From Campylobacteraceae bacterium (GTDB lineage: Bacteria; Campylobacterota; Campylobacteria; Campylobacterales; Sulfurovaceae), in assembly GCA_027031505.1 (NCBI GenBank), contig JALVQH010000186.1, forward strand, positions 1-5,007: 5,007 nucleotides of DNA, given 5' to 3'. The position numbers and the translations under genes are program-made. Within the stretch, counting starts at the first letter, position 1. Each line of letters opens with the position of its first letter. Of the stretch, positions 1 through 5,007 are shown one piece after another. Under the pieces are notes generated by a model that saw only the letters and a program-made list of their open reading frames with translations, had not been told where the DNA came from and searched no databases.

Positions 1-587
1 TCCAGTCCCGGCCCGCGTGCTTCCATCGCACTGTTGGCCGGACACGAGAAAAAGTGCTGACGGGTCACGGACGGATACCGCTTGAGATCCTCAAGGGTCA
101 AAATCACCGGACGCTCGACCATCCCGTGGATCATCAACCGCCACTCAAGGGGGTTGATATCCACAACCCCGCCGTGGGTTCGGACAAAATGGAGCCCGTT
201 GGGGGTCACGGTGCCTTCGATATCCTGCCAGGGGGTAAACGTGACCGTTGCCTTTTGATCCGCTGTCAGCCAGGGGACGATGCGTCGCACCACGTTGGCT
301 TCATACTTGGACGGGATCCCGTAGGGATGTGCATTGGCATCACGCCCCCAACTTTTACCCCATTTGGCAATATGGGGAGGGAGATTCTCCGGATCGGGTT
401 TGAACCCTTCTGCCGAAACGCTCATGGCGCCACCCATAGCAGCCGCGGCTCCGACTGACAATGAGACGCTCCGTTTCAGAAAATTTCGCCTCGTTTCCTG
501 TGGCAGGCTCTCCTGTGTGTACTCAGCAGAGTCGATCGGCTCAGCCACACTCGGAGCATAGGATAGATTTTCCTTACTGCTATTCAT
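1..587 (-). CDS. soxC: SoxC-type sulfite dehydrogenase / sulfur dehydrogenase Mo subunit, N-terminal part (cut by window edge)
   Basis: Reading leftward from the ATG at 587-585 gives 195 codons with no stop, so the 3' half lies outside the window; family members are roughly 400-450 residues. The first 60 residues are a Tat signal with a long n-region: twin Arg33-Arg34 in RRNFLK, then an Ala/Gly-rich core and a probable cut near the Ala in SVSA (about 56-59). The mature part shows SUOX/SoxC-family signatures: HPYGIPSKYE (87-96), VPWLTA (104-109), TPNGLHF (128-134), INPLEWRLMIHG (144-155), TLEDLKRYPSV (164-174), and Cys182 in SCPANSAMEARG, the expected molybdenum ligand. SoxC acts in the periplasm with the cytochrome SoxD, oxidising cysteine-bound sulfane sulfur on SoxYZ. 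A strong AAGGAGG at 602-596, 8 nt before the ATG, fixes the start. The residues around Cys182 differ from the usual ECxAN...MEWRGAQL, so a SoxC paralogue or other SUOX-family sulfite oxidase remains possible. Confidence 0.87.
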   Translation of the reverse strand, partial: MNSSKENLSYAPSVAEPIDSAEYTQESLPQETRRNFLKRSVSLSVGAAAAMGGAMSVSAEGFKPDPENLPPHIAKWGKSWGRDANAHPYGIPSKYEANVVRRIVPWLTADQKATVTFTPWQDIEGTVTPNGLHFVRTHGGVVDINPLEWRLMIHGMVERPVILTLEDLKRYPSVTRQHFFSCPANSAMEARGPGL

Positions 588-595
588 AATGGTGC

Positions 596-602
596 CCTCC
601 TT
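596..602 (-). promoter_or_regulatory. soxC ribosome binding site
   Basis: On the minus strand the sequence AAGGAGG lies 8 nt before the soxC ATG. It is a near-perfect anti-Shine-Dalgarno match and supports starting at the first ATG, which gives a Tat signal with an unusually long n-region of 32 residues. Confidence 0.8.
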
Positions 603-640
603 TCCTCTTGTGGATGTATTTGACTTTTTTGGTCATCTGA

Positions 641-646
641 ATTATA
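641..646 (-). promoter_or_regulatory. Probable soxC promoter (-10 box)
   Basis: The minus strand reads TATAAT at 646-641, preceded by AG. Transcription would begin near 634 and leave a leader of about 47 nt ending in the strong soxC ribosome site. At the expected -35 position there is no TTGACA. The upstream DNA (650-692) is instead almost pure A/T, as is usual for sigma70 promoters in Campylobacterota, where the -35 box is not conserved. Assignment is by sequence only. Confidence 0.5.
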
Positions 647-705
647 CTGATTTATAAATAAATATAATATATAAAAAGAATATAAATAAATTTGTTAAGA
701 GAAGA

Positions 706-756
706 GTTACTTAATGTAACAAAGATGTAACTGGGAAGGGAAGATCCATTTGTTAC
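706..756. repeat. Cluster of GTAAC/GTTAC half-sites upstream of soxC (candidate regulator binding site)
   Basis: GTTAC occurs at 706-710 and 752-756, and GTAAC at 716-720 and 727-731. The first pair forms the dyad GTTAC-TTAAT-GTAAC. The two middle copies form a direct repeat, TGTAAC at 715-720 and 726-731, with an 11-bp period, close to one helical turn. The copies lie about 60-110 bp upstream of the soxC -10 box, in activator range. Tandem sites with an 11-bp period are typical of OmpR/PhoB-type response regulators, but no regulator is identified here. Confidence 0.4.
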
Positions 757-873
757 CCTTATGTCATCGATAATGATCGGCAGATTTCATGAGGTTGGTA
801 GCAATTATTGAAGGGGAGAACCCTCTATTCATAAAGAAAACTTGATTGGAAAAAGTAATTGGAGGATTTACAG

Positions 874-897
874 GTTCCCATCGGAGATGATGGGAAC
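874..897 (-). terminator. Hairpin after sucD, possible transcription terminator
   Basis: A perfect 9-bp stem (GTTCCCATC at 874-882 pairing with GATGGGAAC at 889-897) with a 6-nt loop lies 17 nt past the sucD stop. On the minus strand no U-run follows directly. The nearest T-rich stretch (TTACTTTTTCC) begins about 14 nt further on, so an intrinsic terminator would be weak. The hairpin could instead protect the mRNA end or allow some read-through towards soxC. Confidence 0.5.
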
Positions 898-914
898 AGG
901 TGTGAAGAAGATAC

Positions 915-1796
915 TTAGGCCTTTTTCGCCTCGAGGACCTCTTTGACCGCTTTGCCGATCTCGGCAGGCGAGATGACCACTTTGACACCGGCGGCTTCGA
1001 GGGCGTCCATCTTCTCTTTGGCGGTACCGGCACTGCCGCTGATGATCGCACCGGCGTGACCCATCCGCTTGCCTTTGGGGGCGGTTTGTCCGGCGATGAA
1101 GGCAACGACAGGTTTGGTAATGTTTTCTTTGATAAACTTGGCGGCCTGGATCTCGAGATCCCCGCCGATCTCACCGATCATCACGATCGCTTCGGTTTCC
1201 GGATCGGCCTCAAACATCGGCAGAAGCTGCTTGTAGCTGAGCCCGATGATCGGATCCCCGCCGATCCCCACAGCGGTCGTGATGCCGTACCCCTCTTTGA
1301 CCACCTGATTGGCACCCTCATAGGTGAGGGTTCCGGATTTGGAGATGAGGCCGACGTTGCCTTTTTTGAAGATGTTGCCGGGCATGATGCCGATCTTGCA
1401 CTCTTCGGCGGTGATGATACCCGGGCAATTGGGCCCGATGGTCATCATGTCGTGCTTGACGGCGTAGGCCTTGGCCGCCTGCATATCACGCACCGGCGCT
1501 CCCTCGGTAATGATGACGGCCAGGTCAATCCCGGCATCGGCCGCTTCCATCACAGCGTCGGCCACAAACGCCGGCGGAACAAAAATCATGGAGACGGTCG
1601 CACCCGTCGCTTCGACGGCCTCTTTGACGGTGTTAAAAACCGGCTTTCCGAGATGGGTCTGTCCCCCTTTGTTGGGGGTGACCCCTCCGACGATCTGCGT
1701 ACCGTATGCCAGACACTGCTCAGCATGAAACGTTCCCTCTTTCCCGGTAAAGCCCTGAACGATGATTTTGGTATCTTTGTTGACAAGAATAGACAT
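915..1796 (-). CDS. sucD: Succinyl-CoA synthetase (ADP/GDP-forming) alpha subunit
   Basis: The complete 293-residue protein has the usual length for the family (about 290). The N-terminal CoA-binding Rossmann domain shows [10 protein letters not shown] (15-24) and [14 protein letters not shown] (37-50). The ligase domain has GPNCPG (121-126) and SKSGTLTYE (152-160). [10 protein letters not shown] (242-251) carries His247, equivalent to the active-site His246 of E. coli that is phosphorylated during catalysis. With SucC it interconverts succinyl-CoA + NDP + Pi and succinate + CoA + NTP in the cytoplasm; in organisms with a reductive TCA cycle it runs towards succinyl-CoA. The ATG is 2 nt after the sucC stop, and AAAGGAG inside the last sucC codons lies 7 nt before it, so translation is probably coupled. 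All key residues are present. Confidence 0.98.
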   Translation of the reverse strand: MSILVNKDTKIIVQGFTGKEGTFHAEQCLAYGTQIVGGVTPNKGGQTHLGKPVFNTVKEAVEATGATVSMIFVPPAFVADAVMEAADAGIDLAVIITEGAPVRDMQAAKAYAVKHDMMTIGPNCPGIITAEECKIGIMPGNIFKKGNVGLISKSGTLTYEGANQVVKEGYGITTAVGIGGDPIIGLSYKQLLPMFEADPETEAIVMIGEIGGDLEIQAAKFIKENITKPVVAFIAGQTAPKGKRMGHAGAIISGSAGTAKEKMDALEAAGVKVVISPAEIGKAVKEVLEAKKA

Positions 1797-1798
1797 TA

Positions 1799-2971
1799 TT
1801 ATGCTCCTTTTGCTGCTTCGACGGCTTTGCGTGCCCCGTCACCGAGATCGGTGGCAGTGATGATGTTCGGGATGTTGGCATTGTCGAGGATCACGGCGGC
1901 CTCTTCGGCATTGGTGCCATCAAGCCGGACAACGACGGGGACATTGACATCGACTTTCTCCGTCGCTTCGAGGATGCCGTTGGCGATCCGGTCGCACCGG
2001 ACGATCCCGCCGAAGATGTTGACGAAAATCGCTTTGACTTTGGGGTTTTTGAGGATGATTTCGAACCCTTTAGCGACGGTCTCAGCGTTGGCGGTACCCC
2101 CCACATCAAGGAAGTTGGCCGGAGAGCCGCCCATGTAGTTGATGGTATCCATCGTCCCCATCGCAAGGCCGGCACCGTTGACCATGCAGCCGATTTCGCC
2201 ATCCAGAGCGACGTAACTGAGATTATACTCGCCCGCTTCGCGCTCATCAGGATCCTCTTCGCTCAGATCGCGCATCGCCTCGATATCCGGATGGCGGAAG
2301 AGCGCACTGTCATCGAAGCCCATCTTGCCATCAAGTGCCAGGAAGTCCCCTGCACCGGTTTTGATCAGCGGGTTGATCTCGATCATTTCAGCGTCGTTGT
2401 CCATATATACATTATAAAGTGCCTTGGCAAACTTGATGAATTTGCCCTGCTCGGCCTTGTCAGTGATCCCAAGACCGAAGACCAGCTCGCGCCCGTGGAA
2501 TCCCTGGAAGCCGATCGCAGGATCGACGGCGACTTTGACGATCTTCTCGGGAGTCTCTTCGGCGACCTTTTCGATCTCCATCCCCCCTTCGGTCGAGGCC
2601 ATGATGACGGGCATCTCTCTGGCTCGGTCAAGGACGACGCCAAGATAGAGCTCATCCTGGATATCGGCTCCCTCTTCGATGTACACTTTCTGTACCAACT
2701 TTCCTTCGGGGCCGGTCTGGTGGGTCACCAGTGTCATTCCGAGGATCTCATCGGCCAGTTGTTTGACCTCATCCAGAGACTTGGCAAGTTTCACCCCGCC
2801 GCCGAGACCCCGACCGCCGGCATGGATCTGGGCTTTGACCACCCAGATATTGCCTCCGAGTTCTTCAGCATTCTTGACTGCTTCCTCCGGCGTGGTCGCC
2901 ACGATCCCTCTCGGGGTGGGCACGCCGTACTTCTGGAATATCTGCTTGGCTTGATACTCATGTATATTCAC
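1799..2971 (-). CDS. sucC: Succinyl-CoA synthetase (ADP/GDP-forming) beta subunit
   Basis: The complete 390-residue protein (E. coli SucC has 388) opens with the family signature MNIHEYQAK. The N-terminal ATP-grasp domain has Lys46 and QIHAGGRG (48-55) for nucleotide binding, MASTEGG (124-130), and the magnesium-binding Glu198 and Asn200 in EMIEINPL, with Asp214 following. The C-terminal ligase domain shows NGAGLAM (265-271) and [10 protein letters not shown] (318-327), which meets the phosphohistidine of SucD. The start codon is GTG at 2971-2969, chosen because the protein then begins exactly at the conserved N-terminus and AAAAAGGAG ends 6 nt upstream. It is first in the sucC-sucD operon and diverges from the GAPOR-like gene. 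No oor (2-oxoglutarate:ferredoxin oxidoreductase) genes follow sucD, unlike the order in Campylobacter. Confidence 0.98.
   Translation of the reverse strand: MNIHEYQAKQIFQKYGVPTPRGIVATTPEEAVKNAEELGGNIWVVKAQIHAGGRGLGGGVKLAKSLDEVKQLADEILGMTLVTHQTGPEGKLVQKVYIEEGADIQDELYLGVVLDRAREMPVIMASTEGGMEIEKVAEETPEKIVKVAVDPAIGFQGFHGRELVFGLGITDKAEQGKFIKFAKALYNVYMDNDAEMIEINPLIKTGAGDFLALDGKMGFDDSALFRHPDIEAMRDLSEEDPDEREAGEYNLSYVALDGEIGCMVNGAGLAMGTMDTINYMGGSPANFLDVGGTANAETVAKGFEIILKNPKVKAIFVNIFGGIVRCDRIANGILEATEKVDVNVPVVVRLDGTNAEEAAVILDNANIPNIITATDLGDGARKAVEAAKGA
1804..1808 (-). promoter_or_regulatory. sucD ribosome binding site inside the sucC 3' end
   Basis: AGGAG (minus strand, 1808-1804) overlaps the final Gly-Ala codons of sucC and lies 7 nt before the sucD ATG. 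Together with the 2-nt gap this points to translational coupling, which would help make the two subunits in equal amounts. Confidence 0.75.
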
Positions 2972-2977
2972 CGTACG

Positions 2978-2982
2978 CTCCT
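2978..2982 (-). promoter_or_regulatory. sucC ribosome binding site (supports the GTG start)
   Basis: AGGAG, within AAAAAGGAG on the minus strand, is followed by 6 nt (CGTACG) and then GTG. The spacing supports GTG as the true sucC start. Confidence 0.75.
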
Positions 2983-3000
2983 TTTTGTAAAAGTGGGCTT

Positions 3001-3006
3001 ATTATA
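3001..3006 (-). promoter_or_regulatory. Probable sucCD promoter (-10 box)
   Basis: The minus strand reads TATAAT at 3006-3001, preceded by CTC. Transcription would begin near 2994 and leave a short leader of about 23 nt containing the ribosome site. No -35 consensus is seen 17 bp upstream. A GAATTG-N4-CAATTC dyad lies 35-51 bp upstream of the box and may be a regulator site. Confidence 0.5.
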
Positions 3007-3041
3007 GAGTCTTGTTCAGTAAGCTGGGATTAAATCAGGGT

Positions 3042-3057
3042 GAATTGTTGCCAATTC
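3042..3057. promoter_or_regulatory. 6-4-6 dyad upstream of sucCD, candidate regulator site
   Basis: GAATTG-TTGC-CAATTC is a perfect 6-bp inverted repeat with a 4-bp centre. It is centred about 55 bp upstream of the predicted sucC transcription start. The 4-bp spacer recalls Crp/Fnr-family sites, but the half-site is not the TTGAT of FNR. The function is unknown, and a chance short palindrome is possible. Confidence 0.35.
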
Positions 3058-3076
3058 GCTTGTGGCTGTTAAGATA

Positions 3077-3124
3077 TGACACGCATTGTACTGTTTTTTT
3101 CGACACACATTGCAATATTTTTAT
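3077..3124. repeat. Imperfect 24-bp tandem repeat in the divergent promoter region
   Basis: Bases 3077-3100 and 3101-3124 match at about 18 of 24 positions. The core GACACGCATTGTA (3078-3090) recurs as GACACACATTGCA (3102-3114), and each copy ends in a T-run. The repeat lies between the two divergent promoters, closer to the GAPOR-like gene. It could be tandem regulator sites or a decayed local duplication. Confidence 0.55.
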
Positions 3125-3155
3125 GATTATGAGGTCTCTTTAAGAAGATATCCAT

Positions 3156-3161
3156 TATAAT
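3156..3161 (+). promoter_or_regulatory. Probable promoter of the GAPOR-like gene (-10 box)
   Basis: TATAAT at 3156-3161 would start transcription near 3168, giving a leader of about 24 nt with AGGAG at 3181-3185. There is no clear -35 box, and the upstream DNA is T-rich. The last base of the box is also the first base of an 18-bp dyad, which suggests repression at this promoter. Confidence 0.55.
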
Positions 3162-3178
3162 ATCATAACATTATGATA
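3161..3178. promoter_or_regulatory. 18-bp perfect dyad over the start site of the GAPOR-like gene, candidate operator
   Basis: TATCATAA-CA-TTATGATA is a perfect 8-bp inverted repeat around a 2-bp centre. It runs from the end of the -10 box across the expected transcription start to 2 nt before the ribosome site AGGAG. The related half-site TTATRAT also occurs directly at 3155-3161 and at 3121-3127, the latter within a tandem TTATGA-TTATGA. The position is that of a repressor operator. The sequence does not look like the known ModE consensus, and the cognate regulator is not in the window. Confidence 0.5.
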
Positions 3179-3191
3179 CGAGGAGTCATTG

Positions 3192-5007
3192 ATGATTGAT
3201 TATCAGGAAGTGATCACCATCGATCTCGAGACGGCTGCATTCGATCTTGCGCGTCACAAAGTCGGCGACCATTTCGGACCGGTAGACCTTGGTCTGCACT
3301 TGACAAAAAAGCAGGAGAGCTTCAACTTCGGTACCGGTTTGCTGGCCGGATCAATTTTCCCGGGCTCCAACCGGCTTGTTTTTACGGGTATGTCACCTGC
3401 ATGGGGAGGGTTTTACATCTCCTCCATGGGTGGAGCGGGTCTGGTTTTCAACACCATGGGAATCAATATGGTCTCACTCATCCACAAAGCCCCCTCCCCC
3501 TCGGTTCTCTATCTCAACCGGGATGCAGACGGTACCTTCAGTGTCGAACTCCACCCCATCGATCTTGTCCGTGTCTGGAACGAAGGAGAAGGGGGAGTCT
3601 ACCAACTCATGCAGGAAGTCTACGACCGTTACGGCAGCCGCTATACCCGTACGCCGCGCATCCTCGCTGTCGGTCCAGCCGCTGCGGAAACCGACATTGG
3701 TGCGATCGGTTCGGTTCCCATCAAGCGGGGAAAATTGACGCACGTTGATACCTGGGCAGGTCGGGGAGGATTGGGGAGCCAGCTGCTCCAGGCGTACGGC
3801 ATTGCCGCGATTATCTATGGTGGCGATTTTCCGCGTGAAAGTTATCGCAACCGCAAAGAAGCCAATCAGTGGTTCTATGACCGCTACAATATGAACCTTG
3901 CTGCCAAAGACATTGATTCAACCCGAAAATACCATTACAATGAAGCCCTCGATACCGGAGGAACGTTTGGGGTCAACTTCACAACCCTCAAAGGAAGCAT
4001 GCTCTCTTTCAACTATCAGAGCATGTATTGGAGCGAAGAGGAGCGAGTAAAGATCCACGAAACATTTGTCCTGAATCATTACCTCAAGCAGTTCCACGAT
4101 GAAACCATCGTCACCAAAAGTTACAAAACCTGTGGTGAACCCTGCACAGCTGTCTGCAAAAAAATGAAAGACCAATACAAAAAGGACTACGAACCTTATC
4201 AGGCAATGGGACCTTTGTGCGGAATATTTGACCAGCGTGCCGCCGAGAAACTCAACCGCTACGGTGACCGGAACGGGTTTGATGCTATCGCTATCGGCGG
4301 GGTGCTTGCCTGGCTGATGGAGTCTCTCGATGCAGGATGGCTGACCCCCGAAGAGCTTGGGGTGGATACCCGGCCGATCTTTTCACCAAAGGAATTCGAC
4401 CTGGTAGCCTCATCGATGCACAATGCTGATCTCGGAATTGCCTTGATCGATGCAATCCTCGAACACAAAGGCTCTCTCACGCTCAAGAAAGGGGCACGAC
4501 ACCTTGCCAGGACATGGGCACAAACCCATCGTCCGGAAATCCTCGACAGCTTTGTCTTCACACCTTATGCCGAATCGGGCTGGATGGTTCCCAACCAGTA
4601 CTGGACACCCGGTGTCCTCTCGCCCATGTCGATCATGGGCAAATACTATATGTACTACGGAAGCGATTTTGTTCCTCCGTATGAGCTGGGCCGCAAAGGG
4701 GCTGAGCGCTTCCGGGGGGAACTCATCCTTGACAACATCGGGATTTGCCGATTCCACCGAGGATGGGCCGAAGAGATGATGCCGGATGTCGTCGGTGCTC
4801 TGTACGGGCTCAAAGAAGCCTATCTCGAAAGCATCCGTGTTATGTCCAGCCGTATGTACGATCACAATGCCGCCTGTCCGTGGGAATCGGAGCGCAGCCG
4901 GGACTATGTCTATACATTCCTCAAGCGCAAACATGAGGTCGAAGGGTGCACCGATCCGGAACTGCTCACATGGATCGAACGCTTCGAGACTGACAGACAA
5001 AAGGCTG
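3192..5007 (+). CDS. GAPOR-like tungsten-dependent aldehyde:ferredoxin oxidoreductase (3' end cut by window edge)
   Basis: The ATG at 3192 lies 6 nt after AGGAG and opens 605 codons without a stop; P. furiosus GAPOR has about 653 residues, so only a short C-terminal part is missing. The N-terminal AOR domain (about 1-210) has PGSNRLVF (57-64), GGFYISSMGGAG (72-83) and the pterin-binding WAGRGGLGS (188-196). The C-terminal AOR domain has TGGTFG (255-260), a [4Fe-4S] motif CGEPCTAVC with Cys314, Cys318 and Cys322, YEPYQAMGP (333-341), and the fourth cysteine Cys519 in DNIGICRFHRGW. From memory of the P. furiosus protein, the CxxxCxxxCKK...YEPY...GP stretch and CRFHRGW agree with GAPOR rather than classic AOR. 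The expected reaction is glyceraldehyde-3-phosphate to 3-phosphoglycerate with reduction of ferredoxin, in the cytoplasm. Family membership is strong; the exact substrate is inferred. No ferredoxin or tungstate transporter gene is visible. Confidence 0.85.
   Translation, partial: MIDYQEVITIDLETAAFDLARHKVGDHFGPVDLGLHLTKKQESFNFGTGLLAGSIFPGSNRLVFTGMSPAWGGFYISSMGGAGLVFNTMGINMVSLIHKAPSPSVLYLNRDADGTFSVELHPIDLVRVWNEGEGGVYQLMQEVYDRYGSRYTRTPRILAVGPAAAETDIGAIGSVPIKRGKLTHVDTWAGRGGLGSQLLQAYGIAAIIYGGDFPRESYRNRKEANQWFYDRYNMNLAAKDIDSTRKYHYNEALDTGGTFGVNFTTLKGSMLSFNYQSMYWSEEERVKIHETFVLNHYLKQFHDETIVTKSYKTCGEPCTAVCKKMKDQYKKDYEPYQAMGPLCGIFDQRAAEKLNRYGDRNGFDAIAIGGVLAWLMESLDAGWLTPEELGVDTRPIFSPKEFDLVASSMHNADLGIALIDAILEHKGSLTLKKGARHLARTWAQTHRPEILDSFVFTPYAESGWMVPNQYWTPGVLSPMSIMGKYYMYYGSDFVPPYELGRKGAERFRGELILDNIGICRFHRGWAEEMMPDVVGALYGLKEAYLESIRVMSSRMYDHNAACPWESERSRDYVYTFLKRKHEVEGCTDPELLTWIERFETDRQKA

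Larger units (their letters stand above)
588..914. other. Gene-free spacer between sucD and soxC
   Basis: No convincing coding sequence is seen in these 327 bases. The stretch contains, in minus-strand reading order, the hairpin behind sucD (897-874), an unremarkable segment at about 760-870, a cluster of GTAAC/GTTAC pentamers (706-756), an A/T-rich tract (650-692) with two perfect copies of TATAAATAAAT, the probable soxC -10 box, and the soxC ribosome site. Both flanking genes point left, so this is the soxC promoter region plus the sucCD operon end. The open frame that enters it from inside sucD has no ribosome site and no recognisable protein. Confidence 0.7.

Noticed and set aside
54..458. 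Plus-strand open frame of 134 codons opposite soxC
   Set aside because: It is antisense to the recognisable SoxC N-terminal domain and shows no family features.
621..635. TGAC-N7-GTCA symmetric element near the predicted soxC transcription start
   Set aside because: Only 4 bp per arm are symmetric, and the element lies in low-complexity DNA. Chance is a sufficient explanation without conservation data.
812..826. Possible short hairpin (GGG-TTCT-CCC on the minus strand) as a second terminator behind sucD
   Set aside because: The stem has only 3 solid pairs and no T-run follows, so it is within chance expectation.
588..914. Search for tRNA, small RNA gene, CRISPR array or insertion-sequence ends in the spacer
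   Set aside because: No cloverleaf-like set of stems, no regularly spaced repeats and no terminal inverted repeats were seen on reading. A covariance-model search would be needed to exclude a small RNA.
764..1174. Open frame of 136 codons on the minus strand overlapping the 3' part of sucD and the spacer
   Set aside because: It lies mostly inside sucD in another frame, has a low-complexity Ser/Pro/Arg/Lys composition typical of a shadow frame, and has no ribosome site or recognisable domain.
1056..2138. Long plus-strand open frame of 360 codons opposite sucD and sucC
   Set aside because: It is antisense to two clearly real, fully conserved genes. Its protein is rich in Asp, His, Gly and Arg in the way expected from the complement of conserved codons, and it spans the sucC-sucD junction.
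2291..3007. Plus-strand open frame of 238 codons opposite sucC
   Set aside because: It is a shadow of sucC. It has no ribosome site, no recognisable motif, and it would run over the sucC start and promoter.
4410..5000. Minus-strand open frame of 196 codons opposite the GAPOR-like gene
   Set aside because: The plus strand codes for the AOR C-terminal domain with the conserved cysteine at 4746-4748. The minus-strand frame has no supporting signal.

Overview
The window most resembles a sulfur-oxidising member of the Campylobacterota (the Sulfurovum/Sulfurimonas/Nitratifractor type of lineage). Three things point that way. A SoxC-type sulfite dehydrogenase gene sits near sucCD. The SucD protein reads like the Campylobacterota version. 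The likely promoters have a good TATAAT box with AT-rich DNA upstream but no recognisable -35 box. The coding DNA looks moderately GC-rich by eye, which would fit only the higher-GC members of that phylum. This assignment is an inference and was not tested by any search.

Layout from left to right. Positions 1-587 (minus strand) hold the N-terminal part of soxC, which starts inside the window and runs off its left edge. Positions 588-914 are a gene-free spacer with the soxC ribosome binding site, a probable promoter, a very AT-rich tract, a cluster of GTAAC/GTTAC half-sites, and a hairpin just behind sucD. Positions 915-2971 (minus strand) are the two-gene operon sucC-sucD, encoding both subunits of succinyl-CoA synthetase, with a 2-nt gap between the genes. 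Positions 2972-3191 form a divergent promoter region rich in symmetric and repeated elements. From 3192 to the right edge (plus strand) lies a long open gene for a tungsten/pterin aldehyde:ferredoxin oxidoreductase. It matches the glyceraldehyde-3-phosphate ferredoxin oxidoreductase (GAPOR) branch much better than generic AOR. Its last few dozen codons lie outside the window.

How the genes fit together. SucCD interconverts succinyl-CoA and succinate with NTP and is needed in either direction of the TCA cycle, including the reductive cycle used by many Campylobacterota. SoxC would be the molybdenum subunit of periplasmic sulfur dehydrogenase in the Sox thiosulfate pathway, which supplies electrons. 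GAPOR would oxidise glyceraldehyde-3-phosphate directly to 3-phosphoglycerate and give reduced ferredoxin. Reduced ferredoxin is also the reductant required by the ferredoxin-dependent carboxylating enzymes of the reductive TCA cycle. The gene neighbourhood therefore links sulfur oxidation, the TCA cycle and a tungstoenzyme bypass of lower glycolysis.

The least ordinary parts are the GAPOR-like gene and its promoter. An 18-bp perfect dyad starts at the last base of the -10 box and covers the expected transcription start, and extra copies of its half-site lie nearby.
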